A DNA stretch of 64,000 nucleotides from Apilactobacillus bombintestini. Lineage in GTDB: Bacteria; Bacillota; Bacilli; Lactobacillales; Lactobacillaceae. Below are positions 8,189-17,946 of the stretch, piece after piece. Where the stretch lies: the NCBI RefSeq assembly GCF_003627035.1, contig NZ_CP032626.1:806001-870000 (forward strand). The letters are read 5' to 3'. The notes under the pieces were generated by a model that was not told where the DNA came from, did not search any database, and was given only the letters and a program-made list of their open reading frames with translations. Both the position numbers and the translations under genes were made by a program. Positions within the stretch are counted from its first letter, which is position 1. Every line of letters starts with the position of its first letter.

Positions 8189-9073
8189 ATGAATAAAAAG
8201 ATTTTTGTTGGACTAGCAGGAGCTTTACTAAGTGTTTCACTAGTTGCTTGTGGTAGTAAAACAGTTGCTGTTACTAACGGTGGTAAAATCACCCAAAGTG
8301 AATACTACAGCAGCATGAAGAACACCTCAAACGGTAAACAAGTTCTTCAACAAATGATCCTAGATAAAGTATTAAACAAAGAATATGGAAAGAAAGTTTC
8401 TGACTCCGAAGTAAATGCTCAATTTAACCAATACAAGAGCCAATACGGATCAGAATTTGAAACTCTACTTGAACAACAAGGTTTAACTACCTCATCATTC
8501 AAGAACCAATTGAAGTCTAACCTACTTCTTAAAGAAGCTGTAAAAGACAACATTTCATACTCTAAGAGTGATCTACAAAAGCAATTTAAGAACTTCCAAC
8601 CAAAGGTTACTGTTAACGAAATTCTAGTTTCAAACAAGAGCACTGCTGAAAAAGTTATTTCTCAATTGAAGGATGGTAAGAAGTTCTCTGATTTAGCTAA
8701 GAAATACTCCAGTGACACTTCTAACAAGAACAATGGTGGTAAGATGCCTGCATTTGACAACACTGATTCCAATGTTGATTCAGCATTCAAGAAGGCTGCT
8801 TACAAACTATCTAATGGTCAATACACCAAAGAACCTGTTAAGACACAATTTGGATACCAAATCATTCAAATGGTTAACCATCCAAAGAAAGGTTCATACA
8901 ATGAACATGTAAATGACTTGAAGGAACAAATTGCTAACTCCAAGTTAAACGATAGTACTACTCTTAAGGACGTTGTTACAAAAGTTCTTAAGAATGGTGG
9001 TGTAGAAATTAAGGATAAAGATTTACAAAACATCTTATCTTCATACCTAACTGATACATCAAGCAAGAAATAA
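8189..9073 (+). CDS. prsA: foldase lipoprotein PrsA (parvulin-type peptidyl-prolyl isomerase)
   Basis: A 294-aa extracytoplasmic foldase. A lipoprotein signal ends in LVAC, with the lipidated Cys at 21. The central PpiC/rotamase domain (about residues 133-230) contains VNEILV, the [12 protein letters not shown] segment, [12 protein letters not shown] and FGYQIIQM. The N- and C-terminal parts form the chaperone region. It helps exported proteins, including penicillin-binding proteins, fold after secretion. It has its own promoter region (8088-8188) and a strong terminator downstream. Codon use is noticeably richer in C-ending codons than neighbours, which fits high expression. Confidence 0.95.
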   Translation: MNKKIFVGLAGALLSVSLVACGSKTVAVTNGGKITQSEYYSSMKNTSNGKQVLQQMILDKVLNKEYGKKVSDSEVNAQFNQYKSQYGSEFETLLEQQGLTTSSFKNQLKSNLLLKEAVKDNISYSKSDLQKQFKNFQPKVTVNEILVSNKSTAEKVISQLKDGKKFSDLAKKYSSDTSNKNNGGKMPAFDNTDSNVDSAFKKAAYKLSNGQYTKEPVKTQFGYQIIQMVNHPKKGSYNEHVNDLKEQIANSKLNDSTTLKDVVTKVLKNGGVEIKDKDLQNILSSYLTDTSSKK

Positions 9074-9085
9074 TCAATAATAATT

Positions 9086-9124
9086 AGAAAAGCCCGGTAG
9101 TTTTTAACTACCGGGCTTTTCTAA
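9086..9124. terminator. strong bidirectional terminator between prsA and yhaN
   Basis: Arms AAAAGCCCGGTAGT and ACTACCGGGCTTTT flank a short T loop, with flanking A- and T-runs. It serves the two convergent genes and overlaps the yhaN stop at 9121. Confidence 0.92.
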
Positions 9125-11598
9125 TACTCATTTAGATTTAATACATCATTTTTATCCACTAAATTTGGAATACCATCATCACAAGTAGTATATATTACTT
9201 GTAAATTGTCACTTAGTTTATTTAATAAATTAACAGCATTCTTAGTTCTATTACTATCAAATTCTGTTAGTCCATCATCAATAATTATTGGTAATTGGTA
9301 ACTTCTACCAAATACAACTGATAATGACAAAATTAATGATAAATACAATTGTTCAATAGTACCTCTAGACAATTCCCCTGCATCAAATTGTAACTTATCG
9401 TTTCTAGTAACTTTCAATTTACTCTTATAATAAGTTATCTTAGTATATCTTTGATTAGTTAGAATTCCGAAGAATTCCTTTGCCTTCTTTTCGAACAACG
9501 GTATTCTGTCAGCAGTTGCGATATTTAATGCTTCATCGATCCACTGACTTGATAGTTTCATAGACATCCATTGATCAACCATTGATTCAATCTCAGCTTC
9601 TTGGTTACTCTTATTTTGTAATAACTCATTATAAGTACCATCATTAATGTAGTGTTGTAATTGAATATTGATAGTTTCCAATTGTTGAGATAAATCCAAA
9701 ATTTGTTTACGTAAATTATCATACTGACCAGTAAAATCAGCAATTTTTTTGTTTAACTGATCAACATTTTCATATGATTGTAATTGTTTGATTTCATCAT
9801 CACTAATTTGTGATTTGAAATTAGACAATTCTTTTTTATTTTCTTCAATATTCTTCTGAACTTTAGATTCCTTAACAAAGTCATCAATTGATGAAAGATT
9901 ACGTTCCTTTAAGAATGTACTTACTTCATTAGATAACGTATTTTTTTGATCAGATAACTCTTTCTTTTTCGCTAGTTGTTCTTGTATTTGTTTATTAATG
10001 CGTAGCGAATTCATATTCAGATCATTCATTTTAGAAACATATTGCTTAATATTTTCCAATTGTTTGTCATAGGAAACGCTTCTGTTCAAATCTATAACTA
10101 GATGTTTCCATTCATCAAAATATTGATTTAATTGGTTTTTATATTGTTCAACATCTTTTTCATAGGAATCAAGTGTTTGAGTATCATTAACATGTTTTTT
10201 TAGATAATTTTGTTCCGACAACCATTCACTTACTTCGTCTATGTTCACACCATATTTAGATAGATTATTCTGTAATTCACTAGCAATTTCTTGTTTTTGA
10301 GTTGTCTTTTGCGCATTCTTTTTAAGATAGTACAAATAAATTGCCGCTATTACAAATAGTACTGCACCACAAATCTTAAACATTACCGGTGTAAATATAA
10401 CCAATCCGAAACCGATTATCATTGCCAAAATACTTATGATTGTGAAATTACTATTGGAAGTATTTTCGCTTACTTGATTATAACTATTCCATAAACTTCT
10501 TATGTTTTCTAAATCATTTTCATCCGCAACTGTTGTTTCAGATTGTTGATTTTCTAGCTCATCTATCATACTAATTTTTACATTTAATTGGTTTATTAAA
10601 TCATTTATATTAGAAAAATCTTGAACTAGTTTATCTATGCGTGATTTATTGGAATTGAATTCATCTAATAATTTACTGTTGCTTATTTGATTTTGCAAAG
10701 CATTAATATCAGCATCAACAGAAGCAAGTTGTTTATTAACAAGGAACAATTGATTTTTTAAATCATTTAATTTCTTATCATCATCTTCTGCAAAACCTTT
10801 TTTTACATCCATATTTTTAACGGAATCGAATGTATTTATTTTTTCAAAAATAGGCCATAGTTGAGACAAATGCTTAGTCTTTTGAATTTCTTTATCCAAT
10901 TTAGCGACTTGTTGTTTCATGCTACGTAGTTCTTCATTTATTTCACTATGCTTATTTTGTAATTCATTATATTTGTCAAGATTACCCTTGCTTTGTTCAA
11001 TCTGATTAAGTAAATTATCATAATCTTTTAGCAAGACATTCAATGGTGGCTTACGTCCTGTAGGAGCATATAATTCCTTGGATTTCTTTTCTAAATCATC
11101 TCGCAAAGAAATCCATTCGTCACTGCCTACAAAACCTACTTTTTGGATCCTAGAAACTAATTCATTTTTACTTAATTTAGAAATTGCCTTTATGTCTAAA
11201 TCTCCAAAATAAAACAAGTTTTCAAAGGTATTACGATCAATAGGACCTAAAATCTTTTTAAGGATTCCATTATCGGTGGTCATATCATTATCTATATCAT
11301 AAATAGTTAAATCTCCACCATGCGTTCCGGCAACTCTAGTTAAAATGAAATGACGATTTTCTTCAGTAGTAATGGTTAATTTTCCACCATAAGAGCTAGT
11401 GTCTTTTGGTATATATTGTTCATATCCACTACCTCTTCCATCAACAAAGCCAAAGATTATTCCTTCAATCAAACTAAGTAATGTAGTCTTTCCGGCTTCA
11501 TTATTACCAAAGATAATCTGTAAATTATCTTTAGTAAAATCAAAAGAAACATCATGCCACTTTCCGTAACCTAATACATCCAGCTTATTAATCTTCAT
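9121..11598 (-). CDS. yhaN: SbcC/SMC-like ATPase YhaN with central membrane hairpin
   Basis: An 825-aa AAA ATPase of the Rad50/SbcC type. It has N-terminal Walker A GNNEAGKTT (about residues 31-39), long coiled coils on both sides, and C-terminal Walker B IIIDDGLTEFD with an LSRGTIEQ signature before it. Two adjacent hydrophobic segments sit in the middle (about 385-430) where SbcC would have a zinc hook. That could tether the coiled coil to the membrane. It pairs with the nuclease YhaO. I start it at ATG 11598, 8 bases after AGGA. An upstream GTG (11616) and ATG (11607) have no proper site. The start overlaps the yhaO end. Confidence 0.88.
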   Translation of the reverse strand: MKINKLDVLGYGKWHDVSFDFTKDNLQIIFGNNEAGKTTLLSLIEGIIFGFVDGRGSGYEQYIPKDTSSYGGKLTITTEENRHFILTRVAGTHGGDLTIYDIDNDMTTDNGILKKILGPIDRNTFENLFYFGDLDIKAISKLSKNELVSRIQKVGFVGSDEWISLRDDLEKKSKELYAPTGRKPPLNVLLKDYDNLLNQIEQSKGNLDKYNELQNKHSEINEELRSMKQQVAKLDKEIQKTKHLSQLWPIFEKINTFDSVKNMDVKKGFAEDDDKKLNDLKNQLFLVNKQLASVDADINALQNQISNSKLLDEFNSNKSRIDKLVQDFSNINDLINQLNVKISMIDELENQQSETTVADENDLENIRSLWNSYNQVSENTSNSNFTIISILAMIIGFGLVIFTPVMFKICGAVLFVIAAIYLYYLKKNAQKTTQKQEIASELQNNLSKYGVNIDEVSEWLSEQNYLKKHVNDTQTLDSYEKDVEQYKNQLNQYFDEWKHLVIDLNRSVSYDKQLENIKQYVSKMNDLNMNSLRINKQIQEQLAKKKELSDQKNTLSNEVSTFLKERNLSSIDDFVKESKVQKNIEENKKELSNFKSQISDDEIKQLQSYENVDQLNKKIADFTGQYDNLRKQILDLSQQLETINIQLQHYINDGTYNELLQNKSNQEAEIESMVDQWMSMKLSSQWIDEALNIATADRIPLFEKKAKEFFGILTNQRYTKITYYKSKLKVTRNDKLQFDAGELSRGTIEQLYLSLILSLSVVFGRSYQLPIIIDDGLTEFDSNRTKNAVNLLNKLSDNLQVIYTTCDDGIPNLVDKNDVLNLNEY

Positions 11599-12775
11599 CT
11601 TGTCCATCCTTTCCACTCATTAAACGCATACGAGCCTGATTAATCAGATGAGCATTGTTATTTTGTACATGATTAATAATAAAATCATATTTTCTTAATG
11701 ACTTAGTCAACTTATCAATATTATCATTTTCAAAAACGTTCTTTTCAGCTTCGTCCCAAATGTTTTGATTAATTTCTGAAAATTTATGGTCATCACTTAA
11801 CTCTACATTTATTTCGTAAATCCATGCATTCAATTGATTATATTCAGAAGATAATTCATTTTGAATTCGATAAATTAAATTATCTTGTTCTCCCTCAGAC
11901 ATAGGATTATTTAATATTAAATTCAAATTAATCAATTGCATCTTATCAAAATTCTTTTTACTAATTTCTGCAAATACATTATTTTTAATACTTTCTATAT
12001 CCGTATCATCAACATGCATGTTCAATGTATTCCAATCAATCACTGAAGTAGAATGAAATTCTATATTCCATGGTGACGAACTAGTATCTACCATTAAGTA
12101 ACCTTTATCACCAGGTTCATTTTTATGACGTCCTTGAATATTTCCAGAATAATAAATTGGTGGATTTTCATTTAATTGTTGTCTCTTATGGATATGACCT
12201 AATGCCCAATAATCATATTTCTTTTGTATTAGATCTTCTAGATTAAAAGGAGCATAGTTATCACCAGTTTGTTCTAATCCTCCATGTAGCATCCCTATTT
12301 GGACATCTACGTTGCTTTTAACTGGATAATCATCAATCATTTTGTCATTAATCCATTTTCTACTATAACTGAAACCAGTTATTGCTACTTTCTTATCGTC
12401 CACCATAATGGTTTTAGTTTCTACTTTGTTACCAAATACATACACATTATCAGGGAAATAGTTATTTTGTTGAGATAAATCTAAATAATCATGATTTCCA
12501 TAAATAATGAATACTTTAATACCATATTTATTTAACTTTTCCATTTGAGATTGGAAAAAATCATAGGTTTTAGGAGTTTGATTATCACGATCAAATAAGT
12601 CTCCTGCTAATAAAACAAAATCTACTTCTTCTGAAATAGCATCATTAACTAATTTCTTAAATGCATTAAAAGTAGAATTATATATGCTTTCCCACAAAGT
12701 ATTAGGAGTTTCATCATTTTTTAAGCCTTTAAAAGGACTTTCTAAGTGCAAATCTGCAGCATGAATAAATTTCAC
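11588..12775 (-). CDS. yhaO: SbcD/Mre11-like metallophosphoesterase (DNA exonuclease) YhaO
   Basis: A 395-aa calcineurin-like nuclease. Metal-binding motifs are readable in order: HAADLHL (D-x-H), LLAGDLFDRD (GD), YGNHDYL (GNHD), MLHGG and LGHIHKRQ (GHxH). In the SbcCD family such subunits process DNA ends and hairpins with an ATPase partner, here YhaN. The start is GTG 12775, 7 bases after GAGGAG. An upstream ATG would add 13 residues with no ribosome site. It overlaps yhaN by 11 bases, so the two are coupled. yhaM, which usually follows yhaN, is not present. Confidence 0.9.
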   Translation of the reverse strand: MKFIHAADLHLESPFKGLKNDETPNTLWESIYNSTFNAFKKLVNDAISEEVDFVLLAGDLFDRDNQTPKTYDFFQSQMEKLNKYGIKVFIIYGNHDYLDLSQQNNYFPDNVYVFGNKVETKTIMVDDKKVAITGFSYSRKWINDKMIDDYPVKSNVDVQIGMLHGGLEQTGDNYAPFNLEDLIQKKYDYWALGHIHKRQQLNENPPIYYSGNIQGRHKNEPGDKGYLMVDTSSSPWNIEFHSTSVIDWNTLNMHVDDTDIESIKNNVFAEISKKNFDKMQLINLNLILNNPMSEGEQDNLIYRIQNELSSEYNQLNAWIYEINVELSDDHKFSEINQNIWDEAEKNVFENDNIDKLTKSLRKYDFIINHVQNNNAHLINQARMRLMSGKDGQDED

Positions 12776-12796
12776 TATATCGCTCCTCTTCTCATA

Positions 12797-12836
12797 CAAA
12801 AAACGTCGTATCATAGTTTATATCTATGATACGACG
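12797..12836 (-). terminator. terminator of the PBP gene
   Basis: CGTCGTATCATAG/CTATGATACGACG forms a 13-bp perfect stem with a 7-base loop. The T-run on the minus strand is at 12797-12803. Confidence 0.9.
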
Positions 12837-12856
12837 CTTTATATTAATCAGTCAAT

Positions 12857-14956
12857 TTACTTCCCGATAAATTTCTTGGCATCACTCCACCAATTTTTAG
12901 CATTTTGCTTCAAATTGTTGACACCTTTATCAAAGTCCTTTGAGAACTTCTTAGCACCATTATGGAATTTACCCCAGAATCCAGATCCTGAATTATCATC
13001 AGATGATTCAGGGTGTTGATCTAGGTATGCAGCATCCTTAACACTAAATGTATTATCACCTGTGGTTGGCAATATTTGCTGCAATTCATTTCTAAATAAT
13101 GGTCCTACTCCAGTACCACTAAGGTTTTCCAAATGGTGGTTAGAATTTGTATTATCAAATCCTTCCCAAGTAGCTAAAACCACTTTAGGAGTGTAACCAA
13201 TAATCCATTTATCACGAGTAGCATCTGAATCACCAGTATTATCAGCTTCAGTACTACCGGTCTTACCAGCAACTTGATAGCCATAAGGTTTAGCAGAAAC
13301 TCCAGTACCATTATCAAATACTCCAAGCATCATACTAGTCATCTTATTAGCTACAGATTTAGACATTACATTCTTAGATGGTGAATTGGTATCATCTTCA
13401 TCAACTATAACTTTACCTGACGAGTCCACTATCTTTCTAATATAGTGAGGAGTGGTCATATTTCCTTCATTTGCAAAGGCTGTATATGCACCAGCCATTT
13501 GTTGAGGAGAAACACCTGTAGATAATCCACCTAATGCAAGGGCTAAATTCTTATCACGTTTCTGAACAGGTAGACCAAATGATTTCACTGAATCGTAACC
13601 TTTTTCTACACCAATTTTATTCAACAACCAAACAGCCGGAGCATTCATACTTTCAGCTAATGCTTTATACATTGGTGTAGTACCAGTATATACATTATTA
13701 TAATTTCTTGGTGTGTACTTGTTACTACCATATGACTTCACTTTGTTTTGTAAATCAGAGTTAAAATCATAACCATTTTCCAAGGCTGGAGTGTAAACAG
13801 CTAATGGCTTTATTGTGGATCCCGGTTGACGCTTAATTTGCGTTGCACGGTTATATCCTCTAAAGACATGTTGTCCACGTCCACCAACAACCGCTGATAC
13901 ACCACCAGTTCTTGGATCAATCGCAACTGAAGCTGCTTGAACCTTAGTTCCATCAGCAGCATTAGTTGGAAACATACTGTCATTTGCAAAATCATTTTGT
14001 AAACTAGATTGTTGTGATTGATTCAACGTAGTATAAATCTTATATCCACGGTTCATAATATCAGATTCAGATAACCCATATTTACTTATAGCTTCATCAA
14101 TAACGGCATCAAAGTAATAAGGATACTTATATCCATCTTTATATTGATATGAATTTCTAACTTGAATAGGCGTCTTCTTTAAACTATTAGCTTCAGATTG
14201 ACTAATTTTATTGTTATCAGCCATTAATTGTAAAACAACATTTCTTCTTTGAAGTGCTAATTTAGGATGATCTACTGGATTATATGCACTTGGATTAGTA
14301 AGCATACCAGCAATTACGGCAGCATCCTGTACAGGCAAATTCTTAGCACTCATCCCAAAGTAACGTTTAGAAGCATCTTCCACTCCATAGACACCATTTC
14401 CAAAGTAAGAATTATTCATATACATAGTTAGAATTTGATTTTTACTATATACATTTTCTACTTGAATGGACAAAAACAATTCTTTTAATTTACGACTAAA
14501 AGTTTGTTGTTGAGTTAAATATGCATTTTTTACTAGTTGTTGAGTTAGTGTACTTCCTCCACCACTAATATATTCTCTATGCATAATCTTGTTTTTTATC
14601 ATTAATAATATAGCTCTTCCAAATCCTTTAGCTGAAAAACCATGTTCGTGATAAAAGTTTCTATCTTCGGTAGATAATATAGCATTAGGTATATTACTAG
14701 AAATATTTTTATAACTAACATAAGTACCCTTTTGCGAATAAATCTTACCAGCCTTGTTATTCTTCGCATCATAAATAACAGTTGATTGTTCTAATGAAGA
14801 TTGCAAATTTTGTACATGCGTAGTTTTTGCAATAAATGTACAATAAGCACTCATTGTAAAAAATAATAGTAGAAATACTACAATTAACCAACGAGTCAAT
14901 TGATATCGTTTCCACAATCTCTTGAAACGACTTTTTTTATTTTCTGATTTCTTCAT
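12857..14956 (-). CDS. class A penicillin-binding protein (glycosyltransferase/transpeptidase)
   Basis: A 699-aa bifunctional peptidoglycan synthase. There is a cytoplasmic basic N-terminus and one membrane anchor (about residues 19-42). The GT51 domain has EDRNFYHEHGF and GGSTLTQQL, and the transpeptidase has the catalytic GSTIKPL (SxxK), SMN (SxN) and KTGST boxes. The C-terminal tail is Lys/Trp-rich (KKFSKDFDKG onward) and shows no known domain. It resembles the PBP1A/2A group, and I leave the symbol open. The start has AGGAG upstream. It is transcribed alone, between the argS terminator and its own terminator. Confidence 0.93.
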   Translation of the reverse strand: MKKSENKKSRFKRLWKRYQLTRWLIVVFLLLFFTMSAYCTFIAKTTHVQNLQSSLEQSTVIYDAKNNKAGKIYSQKGTYVSYKNISSNIPNAILSTEDRNFYHEHGFSAKGFGRAILLMIKNKIMHREYISGGGSTLTQQLVKNAYLTQQQTFSRKLKELFLSIQVENVYSKNQILTMYMNNSYFGNGVYGVEDASKRYFGMSAKNLPVQDAAVIAGMLTNPSAYNPVDHPKLALQRRNVVLQLMADNNKISQSEANSLKKTPIQVRNSYQYKDGYKYPYYFDAVIDEAISKYGLSESDIMNRGYKIYTTLNQSQQSSLQNDFANDSMFPTNAADGTKVQAASVAIDPRTGGVSAVVGGRGQHVFRGYNRATQIKRQPGSTIKPLAVYTPALENGYDFNSDLQNKVKSYGSNKYTPRNYNNVYTGTTPMYKALAESMNAPAVWLLNKIGVEKGYDSVKSFGLPVQKRDKNLALALGGLSTGVSPQQMAGAYTAFANEGNMTTPHYIRKIVDSSGKVIVDEDDTNSPSKNVMSKSVANKMTSMMLGVFDNGTGVSAKPYGYQVAGKTGSTEADNTGDSDATRDKWIIGYTPKVVLATWEGFDNTNSNHHLENLSGTGVGPLFRNELQQILPTTGDNTFSVKDAAYLDQHPESSDDNSGSGFWGKFHNGAKKFSKDFDKGVNNLKQNAKNWWSDAKKFIGK

Positions 14957-15031
14957 CTAATAAACTACTCCTCCATAGACGATGATTATTAATACCATTT
15001 TAACCCAAAAATAGAAATATGGGTAAAATAA

Positions 15032-15062
15032 AAGACACATTTAGCAAAAGTTAAATGTGTCT
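15032..15062 (-). terminator. argS terminator
   Basis: AGACACATTTA (minus strand, 15062-15052) pairs with TAAATGTGTCT (15043-15033), followed by TTTATTTT. Confidence 0.85.
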
Positions 15063-15070
15063 CTTTATAA

Positions 15071-16762
15071 TTACATTTGGTCAGGAGCCTTAACACCTAG
15101 TAATCTCAATGATTCTTTCAATACAATTGATACTGATTTAACTAATGCTAAACGAGCATCTTTTTCATCATTGTCTTCCAAAATCTTAGTATGAGCATAG
15201 TATTTATTAAATGCTTTAGCTAGACGTAATGAATATTTTGCGATAACTGATGGTTCAAATTCATCACAAGCCATTCTTACTCTTGCAGGGAAATCATTTA
15301 ATAATTTAACTACGTTCCAAGATTCAGCATCGTTTAACTTCTTAGCAACGTTAGTGAAATCAACATCGCCAGCCTTACGTAAAATGCTTTCAGCACGAGC
15401 ATGAGCATATTGTACGTATGGACCAGTTTCACCTTCGAATCTCAATTGATCTTCTAGGTTAAAGTCAATGTTATTAATTTTTTCATTCTTCAAATCACCA
15501 AAGACGATGGCACCAACACCAACTTCTTTAGCAACTTCTTCTTTATTAGGAAGATCAGGGTTCTTTTGAGCAATTTGCTTCTTAGCAATATCAATAGAAT
15601 CATTTAATACTTCATCTAATAGAATAATACGACCAGAACGAGTAGATAGTTTCTTACCATTAACAGTAATCAAACCAAATGGAACGTGATGTAAATCTTT
15701 AGCAGATGGAACACCCATTTCCATTAAAACAGCCTTCAATTGTTTGAAGTAGTATGTTTGTTCTGAACCAACTACATATAAGTTCATTGCAGGATGGTAT
15801 GTTTGATCTCTGTAAATTGCAGTAGCAATATCTCTAGTGATGTATAGTGAAGCACCATCACTCTTTAAGATTAATGCAGGGTTTAAATTGTATTTGTCTA
15901 GGTCAACAATAGTAGCACCTTGTGACTTACTCAATAAACCTTTTTCATTTAGTGAATCAACTACACCTTGTAATTTGTCGTTGTAGAATGCTTCACCATT
16001 GTAAGTATCAAAAGTTACACCTAACTTATTGTAAATCTTTTCAAATGCTTCAATAGATACTTTTCTGAACCATTTCCATAATTTAAGTGCTTTTTCATCA
16101 CCATTTTCTAGTTTTCTGAACCAGTCTCTGGCAACGTCATCTAATTCTGGTTGTTCTTTATCCACTTTATGGAATTTTACATAGTATTTAACTAAGTTAT
16201 TAATTGGGTCTTTCTTTACGTCTTCTTCATTACCCCACATTAAGTAAGCAGTGATTAACTTACCAAATTGAGTACCCCAGTCACCTAAGTGATTATCCTT
16301 AATAGGTTTGTAACCATTCTTTCTTAGGATTTCAGCAACTGAGTTACCAATAACTGTAGATCTTAAATGACCCATTGAAATTGGTTTAGCAATGTTTGGT
16401 GAAGACATATCGATAGTTACGTTTCCACCTTTACCATCATCATTTTGACCGTATTGTTCTTTTTGATCCAAAATGCTGTTTAAAACATTTTCACTAAATG
16501 CTGATTTATCCAAGAAGAAGTTAACATATGGACCTGCAGCTTCAACATGATCAAAATCACTTTGATCAATTTTTTCAATGATGTCACCAGCAATTTGTTG
16601 AGGTGCTTTTCTAAATTTCTTAGCTAAAATAAAAGTAGGAAAAGCAATATCTCCCATTTTTGAATCCTTAGGTCTTTCTAATTTGGATTCAATATCTTCA
16701 ACTGACAATTCATTATCTAAAGCATTTGACAATGCTTTGGCAACTAATTCTTTGTTTTCCAT
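15071..16762 (-). CDS. argS: arginyl-tRNA synthetase
   Basis: A 563-aa class I synthetase that charges tRNA-Arg. An N-terminal Arg-specific domain comes first. The HIGH motif is in the form SPNIAKPISMGHLRS. The KMSKS position is represented by LSTRSGR, the usual form in this branch of ArgRS, so it is not a defect. The C-terminal DALR anticodon-binding domain ends in LLGVKAPDQM. I start it at ATG 16762, 7 bases after GGAGGG. The in-frame ATG at 16777 lies within the terminator T-run of the T-box leader and cannot be the start. Confidence 0.96.
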   Translation of the reverse strand: MENKELVAKALSNALDNELSVEDIESKLERPKDSKMGDIAFPTFILAKKFRKAPQQIAGDIIEKIDQSDFDHVEAAGPYVNFFLDKSAFSENVLNSILDQKEQYGQNDDGKGGNVTIDMSSPNIAKPISMGHLRSTVIGNSVAEILRKNGYKPIKDNHLGDWGTQFGKLITAYLMWGNEEDVKKDPINNLVKYYVKFHKVDKEQPELDDVARDWFRKLENGDEKALKLWKWFRKVSIEAFEKIYNKLGVTFDTYNGEAFYNDKLQGVVDSLNEKGLLSKSQGATIVDLDKYNLNPALILKSDGASLYITRDIATAIYRDQTYHPAMNLYVVGSEQTYYFKQLKAVLMEMGVPSAKDLHHVPFGLITVNGKKLSTRSGRIILLDEVLNDSIDIAKKQIAQKNPDLPNKEEVAKEVGVGAIVFGDLKNEKINNIDFNLEDQLRFEGETGPYVQYAHARAESILRKAGDVDFTNVAKKLNDAESWNVVKLLNDFPARVRMACDEFEPSVIAKYSLRLAKAFNKYYAHTKILEDNDEKDARLALVKSVSIVLKESLRLLGVKAPDQM

Positions 16763-16777
16763 TAACATTCCCTCCAT

Positions 16778-16970
16778 AAAAAAAGTCTCTCACAATATAG
16801 TAATTGTAAGAGACGGAATTTAACCCGCGGTACCACTCTAGTTGATATTATATATCCGCTTAATATTTAACTTATAATTTCTAAAAAGTACGAATTCAGT
16901 ATACTCTAGTCATTGGCTTCCATCGTCCCAATGTCGCTGTAAAAAGAAAATATACTTACTAGTCTTTTAT
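16778..16970 (-). ncRNA. T-box leader controlling argS (specifier CGU, Arg)
   Basis: A tRNA-sensing riboswitch. The conserved antiterminator core TGGTACCGCG is at 16835-16826. Stem I starts with AGTA (16960-16957) and a helix AGTATA/TATACT, followed by GAATTCGTA. By analogy with glyQS (GAAA-GGC-A), the specifier is CGU at 16892-16890, an Arg codon. The terminator stem GTCTCT/AGAGAC plus ACAAT/ATTGT is at 16785-16814 with a run of T to 16778. Uncharged tRNA-Arg should favour the antiterminator and allow argS transcription. Confidence 0.93.
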
Positions 16971-17004
16971 TATCGAATAGTATCTGCTAGTTATTTAAAA
17001 CTAA

Positions 17005-17075
17005 AGCGGGTAACGGGAATCGGACCCGCGACTTAAGCTTGGGAAGCTTATATTTTACCACTAAACTATACCCGC
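17005..17075 (-). tRNA. tRNA-Gly (anticodon CCC)
   Basis: Acceptor GCGGGTA/TACCCGC, D-stem GTTT/AAAT, anticodon stem TAAGC/GCTTA with loop TTCCCAA giving anticodon CCC, and T-stem GCGGG/CCCGT. The discriminator is U, as expected for bacterial Gly. CCA is not encoded. It sits just upstream of the argS leader on the same strand, with an extended -10 (TGATATAAT) at 17096-17088. Confidence 0.93.
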
Positions 17076-17087
17076 AGATACAAATTA

Positions 17088-17096
17088 ATTATATCA
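17088..17096 (-). promoter_or_regulatory. extended -10 promoter of tRNA-Gly
   Basis: TGATATAAT on the minus strand, 13 bases before the tRNA. A good -35 is not visible, in keeping with an extended -10. Confidence 0.5.
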
Positions 17097-17121
17097 TACG
17101 TTATAATTTTTGGTAAGTAAT

Positions 17122-17346
17122 TTAAGCAGTCTTTCTTCGAGCTGGTTTAGCATACTTTTTGCTAACCACGGCACGTTTATTGTATTCGTTAACAACGATA
17201 CTGTCTTCTTCATGATGATCATCAATAAAAACCATCACAGAATTTTCATAAATCTTTTCAATCGTACCGGCAAAATCATGTTTTAAATAACCGAATCTAG
17301 GTGCGGAAACATAATCTCCTACTTTTAATTCTTTGGGTTCAGCCAT
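17122..17346 (-). CDS. DUF2187-family small protein
   Basis: A 74-aa protein with an SH3-like/KOW-type small beta fold suggested by LKVGDYVSAPRFG, GTIEKIYENSVMV and IVVNEYNKRAVVS, and a basic tail (KKYAKPARRKTA). It resembles the DUF2187 proteins widespread in lactobacilli. Function is unknown, and the basic tail would suit nucleic-acid contact. The ATG has AAGGAGG upstream. It is transcribed towards tRNA-Gly and argS. Confidence 0.75.
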   Translation of the reverse strand: MAEPKELKVGDYVSAPRFGYLKHDFAGTIEKIYENSVMVFIDDHHEEDSIVVNEYNKRAVVSKKYAKPARRKTA

Positions 17347-17606
17347 CTTTTTTGCCTCCTTATTAAAAATAACGCGATATTGATAATATCAAAAGCCATT
17401 ATTAATATCAAGGAATTTTTATACACATGTATCAATTATTTTTTTATATTCACTTTCATTGCTGTCATGACAACAATTTAACACTAATTATATTAAATAA
17501 ATCTATAATATTTTTACAGCATAAAATAATTTTATTCATTAATGTTATCATCATTTCATAAATACTGATAGAATGTATAGTAAGTTATTAAATAGGAGGA
17601 AGAAAT
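17347..17606. other. 260-base divergent intergenic region
   Basis: AT-rich region between the DUF2187 gene and the YisL-like gene. It holds the ribosome sites of both and presumably their promoters. ATATTGATAATATCAA is a short inverted element near 17372. I see no gene or RNA here. Confidence 0.6.
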
Positions 17607-17945
17607 ATGTGGGGATTACTTTCAATCATTATGATCATTTTATATGTGATTGCTGTTACCATTGGATTAACGATGATTCGTGCTAAAAGAATTATTCAAT
17701 CATTAATATGGAGTCGTATTTTATATATATTAACTTTCACATGCCAATTAGTAATCACTATCCGTATATTTCATAACCATCCATACAGTGCTATTTTATC
17801 TGATATCATAGCTATAACGTTATTTATACTTACTGAAATTAATTTTTCTAATAAACAACAAACCCATTTATATGGCTTTAATATAACTTTATTAGTTATT
17901 ATGGCCCTTTCATTATTATCAATAACCATTTTTAATATTCAATAA
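17607..17945 (+). CDS. yisL: YisL/DUF1516-family membrane protein
   Basis: A 112-aa protein with four predicted membrane segments (about residues 3-21, 35-52, 58-75, 88-108). It begins MWGLLS, as is common in the DUF1516/YisL family. Function is unknown. The ATG has AGGAGG 7 bases upstream. It stands alone and ends at a terminator shared with racD. Confidence 0.75.
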   Translation: MWGLLSIIMIILYVIAVTIGLTMIRAKRIIQSLIWSRILYILTFTCQLVITIRIFHNHPYSAILSDIIAITLFILTEINFSNKQQTHLYGFNITLLVIMALSLLSITIFNIQ

Positions 17946-17946
17946 A

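Noticed and set aside
15071-16762. ArgRS apparently lacking KMSKS
   Set aside because: LSTRSGR at that position is normal for this branch of ArgRS, so it is not a lesion.
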